64,000 nt of DNA, from assembly GCA_030052745.1 (NCBI GenBank), contig JANBVO010000035.1, forward strand, positions 1 to 64,000, written 5' to 3'. Source of the stretch: Pleurostoma richardsiae (taxonomy: Eukaryota; Ascomycota; Sordariomycetes; Calosphaeriales; Pleurostomataceae). The notes beneath the pieces are model-generated. The model was not told where the DNA came from. It saw only the letters and a program-made list of their open reading frames with translations, and ran no database searches. Below are positions 44,544 through 55,547 of this stretch, piece after piece. The translations under genes were made by a program, and so were the position numbers. Every line of letters begins with the position of its first letter. The first letter of the stretch is position 1.

Positions 44544-46412
44544 TCACCTCTGCCTGAGCATCCCCTCATGCTCGAGCCAGAAGTTCCTGCACGCCCTGTG
44601 TCCCCAGTACTCAACCCACCACTCGCCAAAGCTGTCCTCCACGTCCACGTCCACCCCTCCGACCCGCTCGTCCCTCTTGAGCCCACAGACCACGCACGCC
44701 TTCGGCGCCGTCGGCACCATCTTGGCCGTCTGCACCGCCATCTTGTCGCTGATCTCCGGGACCCTCAGCGGCGGACCCTCGCCGCCGGCCCCCGCTGCGT
44801 TCGCCGCCGCGACCGCGCTCCTCAGCCGGCCGACGCGGCCCCTCCACGCCGCCACCACGTCGGCGGCCTCGCGGTCCTCGCGGGCGGTCTGTGCCTTGTC
44901 GACGCCCGCCAGCTTCATGCCGCCCTTGCCGCCCGCCGCGGAGATGCTCATTCCCTGCGCGAGGAACTTGTCCCGGTGCCACCGCTGCTTGCGCCCCGCG
45001 AGGACGCGGGCCGCGACGGTGGCGAGGAGGAGGTGGCCCCGCAGGAAGGTGGCCGTTGCCGGGTCGGAGAGGACGCGGGACTTGACGGGCGCGGGCTGAT
45101 TAGCGGTGGGCTTGAGGAGAGCGGTGTTGGCGCGCTCGAAGAGCTCAGGGAAGATGGATAGGAGGATGGATGGGGGAGGAATGTTGGTCGGCGGGGGGAC
45201 GTCGTCTGGGATGGACGATACATCGGCGGCGGCGGCTGCAGGCTGCGGCGCCTTTGATGCAGATGGAACTGATGGCGCGCTGTCTACGGCGTCCCAGTCC
45301 CAAGTTGACTGTGGGGGTGATGGTTGGGCCTTTGGTATCTGCTTTGCCGCCTGCTTGGGGGGAGACGCATGCGGCGCCGGACTTGCTGCCTCCGGTGGGA
45401 ACTCCTCAAATTCAGCCCAGTCATCATCAAAGACTTCACTCTTCTTCGCGGCACTTTTTGGCTTCGAATCGAGAGATGGCCAGGCCGTGACCGGCGATGG
45501 TGACTTGGTAGGCTTGACATCCTTGGGGATCTCAGCTGAGACTGGGGTCTTCAGACCAAGTCCTGGGAAGGGATTCCGTTCCTGGAAAGAGGGAGACCGG
45601 GGAGCCTGTGGATATGGCGAAGTTGGAGACGCATTGATGCTGAGAGTAGATAGAAACTGGCTTGGGGGCTGTATCTTGGCTGGGCTGGTCGGTGACCCGA
45701 CATTGGTGGAGATGAGGTCGACAGGGGGCTTGACCGGCGAAGTATCCACGGTCTCAAAGTCACCAAAGTCGTCATCCTCGCTATCTGCGGAGGGAGCCAC
45801 GCCATCAAAGTCATCTGCATCGAATAAGACGTTGGGATCGGAGTTCTTGTTTTTGACTTGTGGCTGGGAGAGAGGTGTAGGCGGCTGTTCATGCCAAGTC
45901 TCCAGCGTTGTCGTCGAGGATGGTGCTCCAAAGTCGACCAGGTTGTTGGTCATCAAATCCAGAGTAGGGGCCCGGACAATCCTAGTCCTCCCTGTAGTAT
46001 TCGAGTTGGCGGCAGGCATCACGCTGCTTATTGACGTGTTGTTGCTCGGCTTCGGTGCTGGAGGCGCGGTGTCGACCACCGGAGTGGCTACCTCGAAGTC
46101 GCCCCAGCCGTCATCGTCTTGTCCATTGTCCTTGGTGTTACTCTGTAGCGAGTCCAGGCCAGTCAGGTTGCCCCAGCTGCTCCCGCTCTGCTGCGTTTGT
46201 GTCTGAAAACTCGACCAGGCTTGGGGCTGTTGAGGCGGCGGTTGATAGCTTGGCTGGTTCGGGGCGAACGTCGGGCTGACGAAGCTGAAGGGATCGTTGG
46301 CAGGCGTTGCCTGTTGTATCGGAGGCTGCGACGGCTGTGCGCCTTTGCCCGACTTGTTATTCGAGTTGCCAGTGTAGAAACTGTCGAGCTCGGCGAGCAG
46401 GTCGGCAGACAT
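44544..46412 (-). CDS. Aftiphilin-like protein with adaptor-ear motifs
   Basis: Single exon, 622 aa, mostly disordered. It begins MSADLLAELDSFYTG and contains the acidic-aromatic motifs DDDGWGDFEV, DDDFGDFETV and FDDDWAEFEEF, plus TWDWDAV. These resemble the peptide ligands of gamma-adaptin/GGA ear domains in aftiphilin and epsinR. The C-terminal 200 residues are ordered, with a Leu/Ala-rich helix (LLLATVAARVLAGRKQRWHRDKFL) and a final CVVCGLKRDERV...EWWVEYWGHRACRNFWLEHE, a probable zinc-binding module. This suggests a clathrin/AP-1 accessory role at the trans-Golgi or endosome (inference). Start at ATG 46412 is the first in frame. The neighbour on the other strand is a TBC RabGAP, 0.7 kb away. 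Confidence 0.75.
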   Translation of the reverse strand: MSADLLAELDSFYTGNSNNKSGKGAQPSQPPIQQATPANDPFSFVSPTFAPNQPSYQPPPQQPQAWSSFQTQTQQSGSSWGNLTGLDSLQSNTKDNGQDDDGWGDFEVATPVVDTAPPAPKPSNNTSISSVMPAANSNTTGRTRIVRAPTLDLMTNNLVDFGAPSSTTTLETWHEQPPTPLSQPQVKNKNSDPNVLFDADDFDGVAPSADSEDDDFGDFETVDTSPVKPPVDLISTNVGSPTSPAKIQPPSQFLSTLSINASPTSPYPQAPRSPSFQERNPFPGLGLKTPVSAEIPKDVKPTKSPSPVTAWPSLDSKPKSAAKKSEVFDDDWAEFEEFPPEAASPAPHASPPKQAAKQIPKAQPSPPQSTWDWDAVDSAPSVPSASKAPQPAAAAADVSSIPDDVPPPTNIPPPSILLSIFPELFERANTALLKPTANQPAPVKSRVLSDPATATFLRGHLLLATVAARVLAGRKQRWHRDKFLAQGMSISAAGGKGGMKLAGVDKAQTAREDREAADVVAAWRGRVGRLRSAVAAANAAGAGGEGPPLRVPEISDKMAVQTAKMVPTAPKACVVCGLKRDERVGGVDVDVEDSFGEWWVEYWGHRACRNFWLEHEGMLRQR

Positions 46413-47139
46413 GGTGATGGTGTCGCATGGATGTGCAAGCGGTGGGAAGGGTCGGGAGAGCAGAGGCGAGCGCTCTCATCTGCCAAGTCGGTTTCTCAGT
46501 GAGCTGTCGCGCTGGGAGCTGAAAACCTGGAAAACCTGTGCTGAGACAGCAATAAGAGTCATCTCAGCCATGCATAGAGCTGGTCTGGGCCCCTGAATTG
46601 GCTGCAGCAAGGAGCTGCTGCACACGTACGTTGTATGTCAGGAACCCGAAGCCGCGGGGTGGCCGGAACGACGCACACGTGGAGATGCGCCAGGGATCTC
46701 GCGGCAGGGCGGGGCGCCGCTTGTGAGAAAACGTCACTGTTTTGGGCCCGGGATTGGGCCTGGAGCGCCCCCAGCTGCCGGCACAAGCTCCCCCACGCCA
46801 ATCGCTCAAGCCTCATCTCATCCAAACATTCACCGGTACCGACCTTCTTGAAACCGCATGGAGCACGCAGTCAGTAACTCCAGCGCAGCAGCAGCCAGCC
46901 ATTAGCTGGTAGTTTATCTCTGTTCATCCATGACTCTGCTCAGGCGCAAGATATAGCCGCAGCCCCTCCCCTCCCCCAAGGGCTCAACGGCAGTATATAA
47001 GACCACATTTGGCCCCTCCAGCCGTCTCACCCTCCGCTGCCCTCGCTGGTGGATATAGACAAGATCGCCGGCCGCTCTAAACCGCCACTCATTCCTTCGC
47101 CGGTCGCTAGGAGTGCTTGCACCACGGCGTCGCGTTGCG
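46413..47139. other. Divergent promoter region, ear-motif protein / RabGAP
   Basis: 0.73 kb between divergent start codons. TATATAAG at about 46993..47000 lies 140 bp upstream of the RabGAP ATG and could be a TATA-like element. No gene is recognised. Confidence 0.5.
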
Positions 47140-49733
47140 ATGAGGCACCTGGAAGAAGCAAAGTATGCATCCAACCCACCACCTCCTCCTCACCCGAGGA
47201 CGCAGTTACTGACGTGGCGGCTCTCCGCTCAGGGCAAAGTGGGAAGAGACGTTGAAGCAGAGCTCAAGCTTCGCCAATCTGCAGCGTGCCGTCAAGTTCA
47301 ACGGCCCCGGAAGCCCTTGCATAGCAGGATGTCGATCCGTGTGCTGGAAGGTGCGGCCCTCCGCTTCCCTTTGAGCTGACGCATTGGGAATCTGAGCTGA
47401 CTGATGATTTGCGCCTCCTGTCGCAGGCCTTTCTGTTATTCCAGAACACTGACGCGGCTGACTGGTCGCATATCCTGCTTGAGGCTAGAAACACCTACAG
47501 CGCCCTGCGTGAGCACTATTTGAAGTACATCAAGCACCCAGAGCTACTTGCTGAGCTCTCGCTTGATCCTCTGGCTGACGATCCTGATGTGTGTATTGCC
47601 CCGTCGACGCGTGTCTATAAAGACCCTGTACAGGAGCGCTGACGTCCTACCAGTCACCATGGAATGCCGTCCGCCAGGATGATATCGTCAGGGCCGAGAT
47701 CCTGCAGGATGTCCAGCGTCTACCTGACGAGCCCCTGTACCACCAGGAGAACATTCAGACGCTGATACTGGACATCCTCTTCATATACTGCAAGCTTAAT
47801 CCCGATATGGGCGGCTACCGGCAGGGTATGCACGAGCTGTTGGCGCCTCTTGTGTACGTCGTGCACCAGGACGCGATCGACAGGGACCGGGTTACCGCCG
47901 ACGACTTGGTCGATCCCAACATGGTGGAGATGCTGGATTCATACTTCATCGAGCACGATGCCTTCGCTCTCTTCGCTAAGATCATGGAGAAAGCGAAGGA
48001 CTTCTACGCTATCAATGGTGGCACTTCACACTCTGCTGAGCAGAGCGCCATCGTGGAGAAGAGCAAACGGATCCACGAAGTTGCGCTGATGAGAATCGAC
48101 CCCGAGCTCGCGAACCATCTAAAGAGCATAGAAATCCTACCCCAGATCTTCTTAATGTAAGAATCCGTGTGGATACACATCTGAACACAAGTACCGCTAC
48201 TGACACGGACAGACGATGGGTTCGCCTTCTCTTTGGGAGAGAATTTCCCTTTGACCAATTATTGATACTGTGGGACACGATATTCGCGTTTGACCCGACG
48301 TTCAAACTGATAGACCTAATATGCGTCGGTATGCTAATCAGGATCCGGTGGACATGTGAGAAGACGCCTTCCCTATCCCACCGTGCCCTGCTGACAACAG
48401 AAACCCAGTACTGGACGCTGATTATTCCGTCGCCCTCCAACTCCTCCTCAAGTACCCAGCTCCGCAACCACCCCACGGCCCCCAGACCTTCGTCGACGAC
48501 GCTGTGTACCTGAAGGACCACTACACAGTTCTCGGCGGCGCTTCCCTAATCATGAAGTACACCGGCAGGACCCCCGCCACCACGTCGACATCCAGCTCGC
48601 AACGGCCATCCACGCCTAACCTGCAGCGTCTGTCTCTCCGCTCGAGAGGCAGCAGCGGCCCACGGTCGCCGATGGCCTCGCCGGGGCGCCTCATTGGGCA
48701 GGGCCCCCACGGCGTCGAGGCCCTCTTCCAAGGCGCCGCAGGCGCCGCCAAGGGCGTCATCGAGCGCGGCGAGAAGCTGGGCATCAACCAGGCGGTACGC
48801 GACGCCGTCGGCGAGATCAGGCGCAATATGCAGGGCCTTCAGGAGGCGAGGAGGTCAGCCGCGCAGAACCGGAGCGGCGGCAGCGGCGGACCGCTCTCAC
48901 CCAGGTGGACGGCCAGCGAGATGGAGCGGCGAAATAAGCAGCTGGCGGCCCTCCTCGACGAGACTATAGCGGGACTCAAGGCCGTCGTGGCGACGGATGC
49001 CGATGAAAACAAGGAGAAGCGGCGAGAGGCTATCGATACGGCGGCAGCGAGGATGGAGTTCGTTAAGGTGCACTTGGAGGACTCGTCCCTGGCACTGTTT
49101 GGCGACGACTCAACTGTTACAGCAGCCCTGGCACCCTCCTCGTCGAACAAGGTGGGTGACCCGTCAGTACCCCTGGTCACCAAGGACGAGTCCATGTCGG
49201 GGACAGAGAACATGGCGAACGCGGAGGCGACAAAAGCGGCCGCGGTATCTACTCCTGACCCTCCGTCCTCGTCAACCGCAACTTCTATCGCTCCCGAGGA
49301 CTCTCTAGACCCCTCCGCGCCTCCAGCACCAGCCGCAGAAGACCCCATGCAGACGGACGCCCCTCACCACGACCCGGCCCGGCCAGCACCCATACCCACC
49401 CGCTCGACCCTCGCGCAGTCCTCCTTCTCGTGGATGCTCGAGCCCGAGACCACCGCCTCGTCGTCGCCGCCGCAGCCGCCGTCGGCACTGCACGCGCCGC
49501 GCCCGCAGCAGCACAAGAAGAAGAGGAGCGACGGCGCCAGCCGCGAGCGCAACGCCTTCCTCTTCGGCGAGGTCACGTCCCCGGAGGCGGCGGGGGCGGC
49601 GGCAGCGGGCGGTGCGGAGCGCGGGTTCAGCTCGGACGACATCTTTGGCCTGGAGCCTCTGCGGAAGCCGAGGGCGAGGCCGCGGGGGAAGAAGGACCTG
49701 GAGAGCTTGTTTGAGGAGGTGCTGTCTGAGTAA
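47140..49733 (+). CDS. TBC-domain Rab GTPase-activating protein, TBC1D5-like
   Basis: Accelerates GTP hydrolysis by Rab GTPases; TBC1D5 acts on Rab7 with retromer. Six exons: 47140..47162, 47233..47350, 47427..47588, 47654..48156, 48213..48355, 48409..49733, giving 757 aa; all introns GT-AG and in phase. The start, MRHLEEAKAKWEETL, is restored only by splicing the 23-nt first exon. The TBC core has the arginine finger in DVQRLPDEPLYHQ and the glutamine finger in GGYRQGMHELLAP, then RLLFGREFPFDQLLILWD. The C-terminal 370 residues are disordered, Ala/Pro/Ser-rich, with a repeated acidic-aromatic theme near the end (SSDDIFGLEPL). Context: an ear-motif trafficking protein is transcribed divergently. 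Confidence 0.9.
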
Positions 49734-50280
49734 TTGTAATGGGTTGGGAGGGGGGCATGACGCGGGCGTTGTGATGGGTCTGGAGGGCATTGACGGCATG
49801 TGTGCATGTGTTCATGAATAGCTGCGTATATGGAATTTGCTGGTCTGGGTATGGAGCTGCTGTATTATTTGTACCCTACAGGATCTGAACATGAGGGAAG
49901 ACAATCTGGCTTGTCTTTTCTGATATCGTAAAGTAGGGACAAGCACGCTTCGACATCCCCTACAACACTTGTCACCTATTGTCTACTACATGACCAAGTG
50001 CCACTCTCCCCTTTTCCCTTAGAAAAGGAAAGGAGAAACGGATAAATGGGTATTATTGTCTAGCCTGTATGCTCTTAAGCTGCTCATGTCGTTCATATAG
50101 TCGTCAATCGTAACGTTGCCATGTCGTCCGATCGTGAAAAGTTCTTCCTGGCCGCATCGCGAACCCATCCGACGCCAACCCCCACCCTTTTATCTCCGAG
50201 ACGTCTCTCTCTCTCCTTTTCCCTTGTTTCCTTCTTTCTCTATGACTAAACAATGCCTCTCCACGGCCTTTCTCTTGCTG
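49734..50280. other. Convergent intergenic region
   Basis: 0.55 kb between the stop codons of the RabGAP and CorA-like genes, AT-richer than the coding DNA. Nothing else is seen. Confidence 0.65.
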
Positions 50281-52367
50281 TTATTCCGTCTTCCCCATGT
50301 CCCAGGTCCGCACCTTGCTCAGCGTGCGCTTGCGCATCATGGCCATGATCTGGGCCTCCATCTTGTCGATGCCGGCCTCGAGGTCCATGTCCTCCTCGGC
50401 GTACTGCTTCTCGCGCGACTTGTCCCACCACCGCCACGACAGCACGATGAACACCGTCAGCGGCACCGTGATGGCGAAGTAGATCCACAGCGTCGGCGCC
50501 ACGGTCTGCTCGTCGGGGCCTGGGTCGTTCATTAGCGCCGACCCGGGCTGGGACACCATTTGCCTCTTTCGTCGCCAGGCCCACTGGTTTGTACCAAGGG
50601 AAGGAAAGAGGGGGGGGAGAGGAGGGAACGCACCGCCCTGGAAGTTGAAGAAGGTCATGCTAAACACCGAAGCGAGGTACGTGGCAGGCAGGAAGATGGC
50701 GCCCAGAAGCGAGAGCGTCTTCATCGAGTTGCTGTCGCGCTTGCTCGAGTGGGCCAGCCGCCTCTGCGCGCCCGCCATCTCGAGGTTGAGCTTGGACTCC
50801 TTCTGGGCGATGATGTTATAGAGCTGCCTCGATCCATCAGTATGGCTTGCCCCGTCGCGCCCAAGAAAAAGCTAGGGGAGGGATATCGGGAGGCAGTCTC
50901 ACCGCTCCGCGCTGGATGGTCAGCCTCTCCAGCGTCGTGTGCGCGTAGTTCTCGATGCCCTTGAGCTTGGCCTGGTAGAACTCCAGCCGCGCCGCCATGG
51001 TCCTGTGCAGGCGGTCCAGCTCCCGCATCCCGGGGTCGCCCCGCCAGTCCCCGCCGGGCGGCAGCTTCTTCTCCGCGAACCTCGCCATGGCGCGCGCCAC
51101 GCCCTCGATGATCTCCTGGTAGGCCTGGGGCCGCTTCCACAGCACCTGCGAGTGGCACTCGACCAGGTCGCGGTTGATCTGGTCGAGGTCCATGACCGCG
51201 TCGCGCACGTAGCCCTCGTCCTCCTGGATCTCGTTGCGCATGCTGACCGCGTGCTCGAGCCGGCGCAGCCAGTCGCGCGCGTCGCGCTGCTTCTGGTCGT
51301 TCTTGCTGCTCAGGTCGCGCGACAGCACGATGACGGGCAGCAGCAGCGGGTGCGCCGCCTGCGCCGCGCAGGCCCGCAGCTGCTCCACGCTGGCCACCAG
51401 GTCCGACGACTCGGTGCCCTTGGCGTAGCCCGTCGTCACCCCCGTGCGGAAGCTGTGCGAGAGCATCAGCTCCCACCCGCGCGTCTTGCCCTTCTTGCGC
51501 ACGTCGCTCTTGCGGAAGATCACCTGCAGGTGCGGGTCCTCGTCGTCCTGGTCGTGCGCGCTCCAGAAGAAGGGCCCCACGACCGAGGTGCTCTCGATGG
51601 CCCGCGCGGGGAGGTGTAGCGTGTCCACCATCTTCGTGTACGTCTCCGGCGAGAAGGAGATGACGTACGGGGTGAAGGTCTCCGGGTCCTTGGCGCGGAG
51701 TTGCAGGCTGGAAACTGTGTCAGCGAAACCCATCGTCTGGCCTCCCTGTTGGGCCCTTCGAGCGCTGCTCAGTCGACGCCGGGGGCAAGCTCAGAGCATT
51801 GTGTGTGCAGCCACGAGTGTGGATGGCCTGATAAGTCTGCCTACATACACTAGACGGATACCGTTGACGAGCTTAACGCCCTCCTTGAGTTTTGGTGGCT
51901 CAAAGGCACCCTGCGGTTGGAAAGAGCTCACATGTCAGCTTCACTTCTCACCTCTTCATGTGATGAGATGAGATGGGATAGGGTAGTATGAGATGAGACG
52001 AGATGAATGGCCCTCAGTTCAGGCTCATAGGACGAAACATGGGACGAAGGAAAAAGATCGGATGATACACACCCTTCGATGAAGGAAATTCTCAAACTCA
52101 TCTGGAGTGAGCGGGTGCATGTCAACGCTGTTGTAGAAGGGGTCCTGCGCGGCAGTCCAGCATTAGCATATGCCCCGGACCCGACAACAGCAGGGCCATG
52201 TGTCTCAAGCGACACCGCCCAACTCTGGACAGCCGCTGAGGAAAGTCGTTGGAGTGGCCATGTACCGTATAGTTGAAGATCTCGAGATACGACGTGGCCT
52301 CGTCGACGGTGGTGCACTTCCGCACGTGTTCGTGGAACAGATAGTCGTCCATCGCCGACCTGTACAT
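50281..52367 (-). CDS. CorA-like membrane protein (fungal Mg2+ transporter-like)
   Basis: Six exons: 52367..52266, 52144..52073, 51910..51851, 51745..50903, 50823..50634, 50519..50281, giving 501 aa. The start gccaccATGt is ideal. A large cytosolic N-domain with helical, charged repeats precedes two C-terminal helices, LLGAIFLPATYLASVFSMTFF and LWIYFAITVPLTVFIVLSW, the CorA fold order. The position of the invariant GMN motif after helix 1 reads SMT, so conventional Mg2+ selectivity is doubtful. Such GMN-less CorA-like proteins are common in filamentous fungi and their function is largely unknown. Exon 3's donor (GTGTAT) and the last intron (50520..50633, branch ctaatgaac) were chosen from phase. 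A transport role is inference. Confidence 0.85.
51961..52007. repeat. GATGA-rich tandem repeat
   Basis: Imperfect GATGA/GATGG pentamers lie inside the second intron of the CorA-like gene. Confidence 0.7.
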
Positions 52368-53821
52368 GGTGGCAGACACGCAGAGGGGCGGCGGTACTCG
52401 GTGCTACTGATTGACTGCTACACTTCTCTCGGGAACACACTCCGCACGTCGCAGTTCGTAGAGGGCACGAAAAAAAACCTACAGCCTTCGTCAGGGAAAA
52501 AGACCGCCGAACAGCATCAGACCAGAGCAGAGAGGTATTAAGCCGCAGAATGGCGGAGAGCGCTGGCAGATGATGTCCGTCCATTTGCATGCATGCATGC
52601 ATGCAGGACGTGGGCGTGCAAGTCCATACATACCTCTACCTAACTCCATAGTGTACTCCGTAGTAAGCCGCATATCGCCCAATCCCAGCCATCGCCGGGC
52701 GGTCCTGCTGCCATTGGCCGAGATCCCTGGCCGTCATCCGCTCGGAAGGACGGGAAAGTCCTGCGCTAGATGCGCTTTGGGGAAGGCGGCCCAGGCAATT
52801 TCGTGCGGGGCATCTGTGAGCCTTGCCGGATGGGGCAAGGGGCGAGCCTCAACACCTTTTCAAGCTCCTCTTGGTATCTTGGTACTAAGCAATTCATTAA
52901 TTAATCGCGAGGCTTACTGGTGCTCCCGTCCCCTTGTGGCTTTTTGCTCTTCACAACTCCGTTTCCGAGCCTCTTCATGACATACCACTGAATGAGTTTC
53001 GAGGCTCGTCTATATTCCACATGACAACTCTTTCTCGACCTTGGATGTCCTGATGTCGTCTTACTCTGGATGTGAGCGTACGGAGTGGATTAGGTAGATG
53101 GGGGGACTGCGCCTCCTCTGCCGGGCGAAGGAGGCTGAGCCACCTGCGAGTCGTCCCTCAATTTGTAAAGCCCGCAATTGACAGCACCGACTGCTTGGAT
53201 CGCTCCACTGCCCATGAGCGTCAAGCTCGTCTCTGCGACGGCAAGGCAGCCATCCTTGAGGCCCTACCGTTCCATCGTCCCAAAAAGATGAGGCAAAAAG
53301 GGCACTTTCCCCCGCAGGCTGCATGACCAGACGAACGCGTGATACTCAGTCATGATAGGTACTCGTTATAGGATGCTATTAGCAGCAGCCGTGCTGTAGG
53401 GAAGTCGTCCTGTCGTACAAGGAAAAGGGAGTGCGATCCAAGCCTGCGCCATCGGAAATGGCAACCTGTATCTCCTGGAAGGCACATTTGCCCGTTCCAC
53501 TACCCTCCTTTTCCCATCCCCCATCCCCCATCCCCTTTCCCCCTGCCCGAAAGGCTGTCACCCCGAAGCCTTTCACCTAGTCATGAATCTTGAACATGCC
53601 CTGATAACACACGAAAACCCCGAGTCTGCGCCGTAGCCCGAGTTCCCAACCGATCCAAACCCCCTGGACCCGAAGCCAATGCAGGGTGTACCCGGAACTG
53701 AATTGGCACCAAGAAAACTGTTGTCTAAAATGTCGAGGAGAGGAACGACGACAAAACGCCTTGAGCAGATCATTTGACAACCCCCAATCTGGGTTGCAAA
53801 CTTGTGGAAAGGCTGCTTCGA
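52368..53821. other. Intergenic region
   Basis: 1.45 kb between the start of the CorA-like gene and the stop of the PKA gene. It holds a (TGCA)5 repeat and no recognisable gene. Confidence 0.55.
52586..52605. repeat. (TGCA)5 palindromic microsatellite
   Basis: Five perfect copies of the self-complementary unit TGCA, about 220 bp upstream of the CorA-like start codon. Confidence 0.9.
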
Positions 53822-55547
53822 TCAAAAGTCGACGAAGAGGTTGCCATACCTGAACGCATGTTAGTCTAGACGAGAATAGATCTGAAATGCGCAGTGACTC
53901 ACTCATCGTGACCACCCGAGCCATATCGTTCCGGGTCTTCAGGGTAGCGGTCGAACTGGCTGGCGTCGCCCGCTCCGGCCTTCACTGGGGGCGTATATGG
54001 CGCGTCGATATCCTTGCGCGACAGCCGGTCCCAGGTGACCTCGGCGAACCAGGGATGATTCTTGACGTCTTGCGACCCGCCGTACAGGTTGCCTAATCGC
54101 TTGGTAAGGTCTGCCGTGATGAGTCGCTCCAGCAGGTCCTGAGCATCCTGGTTGATGTACGCTGGATACTTCACCTTGCCTCTCAGGATATTCTCGTATA
54201 TCTTCATAGGAGACCCGCTGTCCCAGAAGGGTGTGTATCCGCACAGCATTTCATATATCAATATGCCCAACGACCACCTGTGTATCCCGTCAGACATTGC
54301 TAGAGCATCAGCAGGCAGTAGCTTACCAGTCAACCGACTTGTTGTAACCCTTGTTCGACACGACCTCTGGCGCCAAGTAGTCTGGCGTGCCGCAGAGCGT
54401 CCACGTCTTGTCCGGTACCCGTTTTGCGAAGCCAAAATCAGTGATCTTCAGGTGGCCGTGCCTGTCGAGGAGAAGATTTTCAGGCTTCAGGTCTCGGTAG
54501 ATGATATTTCTCGAGTGGAGGTATTCAAGGGCGAGGGTCACTTCGGCAGCGTAGAACTTAGCCACGGGGTTGGGGAAGCGCTGTCCGAGTAAGCAGGATT
54601 GTTAGTGAACCAGTTTCGACCTAGAAGCACCGAAGGTGGGCTTTATGACATACCCCAGACTTGCGCAACAGTGAGAAAAGCTCGCCGCCCTCCACAAAGT
54701 CCATGACCATGTATAGGTTCCTCGCATCTTGGAAGGTGCCCCAGAGCGTGATCAGGAAGGGATGCTTAACCTCGCCCAGCATCTTCCTCTCGTCGTTTGT
54801 GTGCTCGACCTGCTTCATCTTGACGACCTGCGCCTTCTTCAGCACCTTGACGGCGTAGAACCGCTGGTTGTGCCGGGACTGGACCAGGTGGACCCGGCCG
54901 AAACTACCGGTGCCGAGAGTCCTCAAGATATCAAAGTCTGCCAGGGAGTATTTGCCCTTGGTCACCCTGATCTGGCTGTCCTGGGCGGGCGGTTGCATCT
55001 GCTGCACCGGGTACTGCGCCGTTTGCTGAGGGGTCTGCGACATGTTCGGCGACAGCACTCGATCCACCGGGGATCTGTCGCTCGGGGGAGGGCCTGGGTG
55101 AGGAGCGTATAGGGACTGCGGCTGTTGCTGTATGTAGGGCTGCGAGGAACCGTCATGCTGCGGCGGGTGGATCAGGTTGGAGATGCTGGGTAGGTTCTGT
55201 TGCGGCTCTGTGGCAGGCGAGGGTGCATGGCCCGGATGCGCGTATGTGGGCTGTTGTACCGAGACGGGATCCATTGGCTGCTTCTCCCCTTGGGATTCTG
55301 GTCTGGGGGCTAAACCTGATTGAGAAGCTGCCGCCGGCGCTGGTTGTGCTGCGACTTGCGCTGGTGCTGCTGCCGTGTGCGAACCCGTGGAAGGGGAGGA
55401 CTGGGTAGGAGCGAAGCTGCTGCTGCTGGCGTTGTCGAAGTTCTTGGCTCCGGTGGGGGTGACAGGGCTCGCGGGCTGGCCGGTGGAGGGGCGGTCGGAA
55501 GATATCTCCTTTGTCTTCTTCTTCTTGAGGAAGCCGAGAGAAGGCAT
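53822..55547 (-). CDS. cpkA: cAMP-dependent protein kinase catalytic subunit
   Basis: Ser/Thr kinase released from its regulatory subunit by cAMP. Exons 55547..54654, 54580..54327, 54277..53903, 53849..53822 give 516 aa. A disordered Pro/Gln/Ser-rich N-terminus of about 195 residues precedes the kinase: glycine loop GTGSFG (212-217), VAIK-type Lys234, YRDLKPEN (Asp328), DFGFAK (Asp346), activation-loop [13 protein letters not shown] (Thr359 equivalent to PKA Thr197). The C-terminus YGNLFVDF carries the FxxF motif that docks onto the small lobe; it is encoded by a 28-nt final exon. The long glutamine-rich N-terminus resembles CPKA of Sordariomycetes rather than the shorter CPK2 (inference). 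The phosphodiesterase that opposes it lies in this window. Confidence 0.95.
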
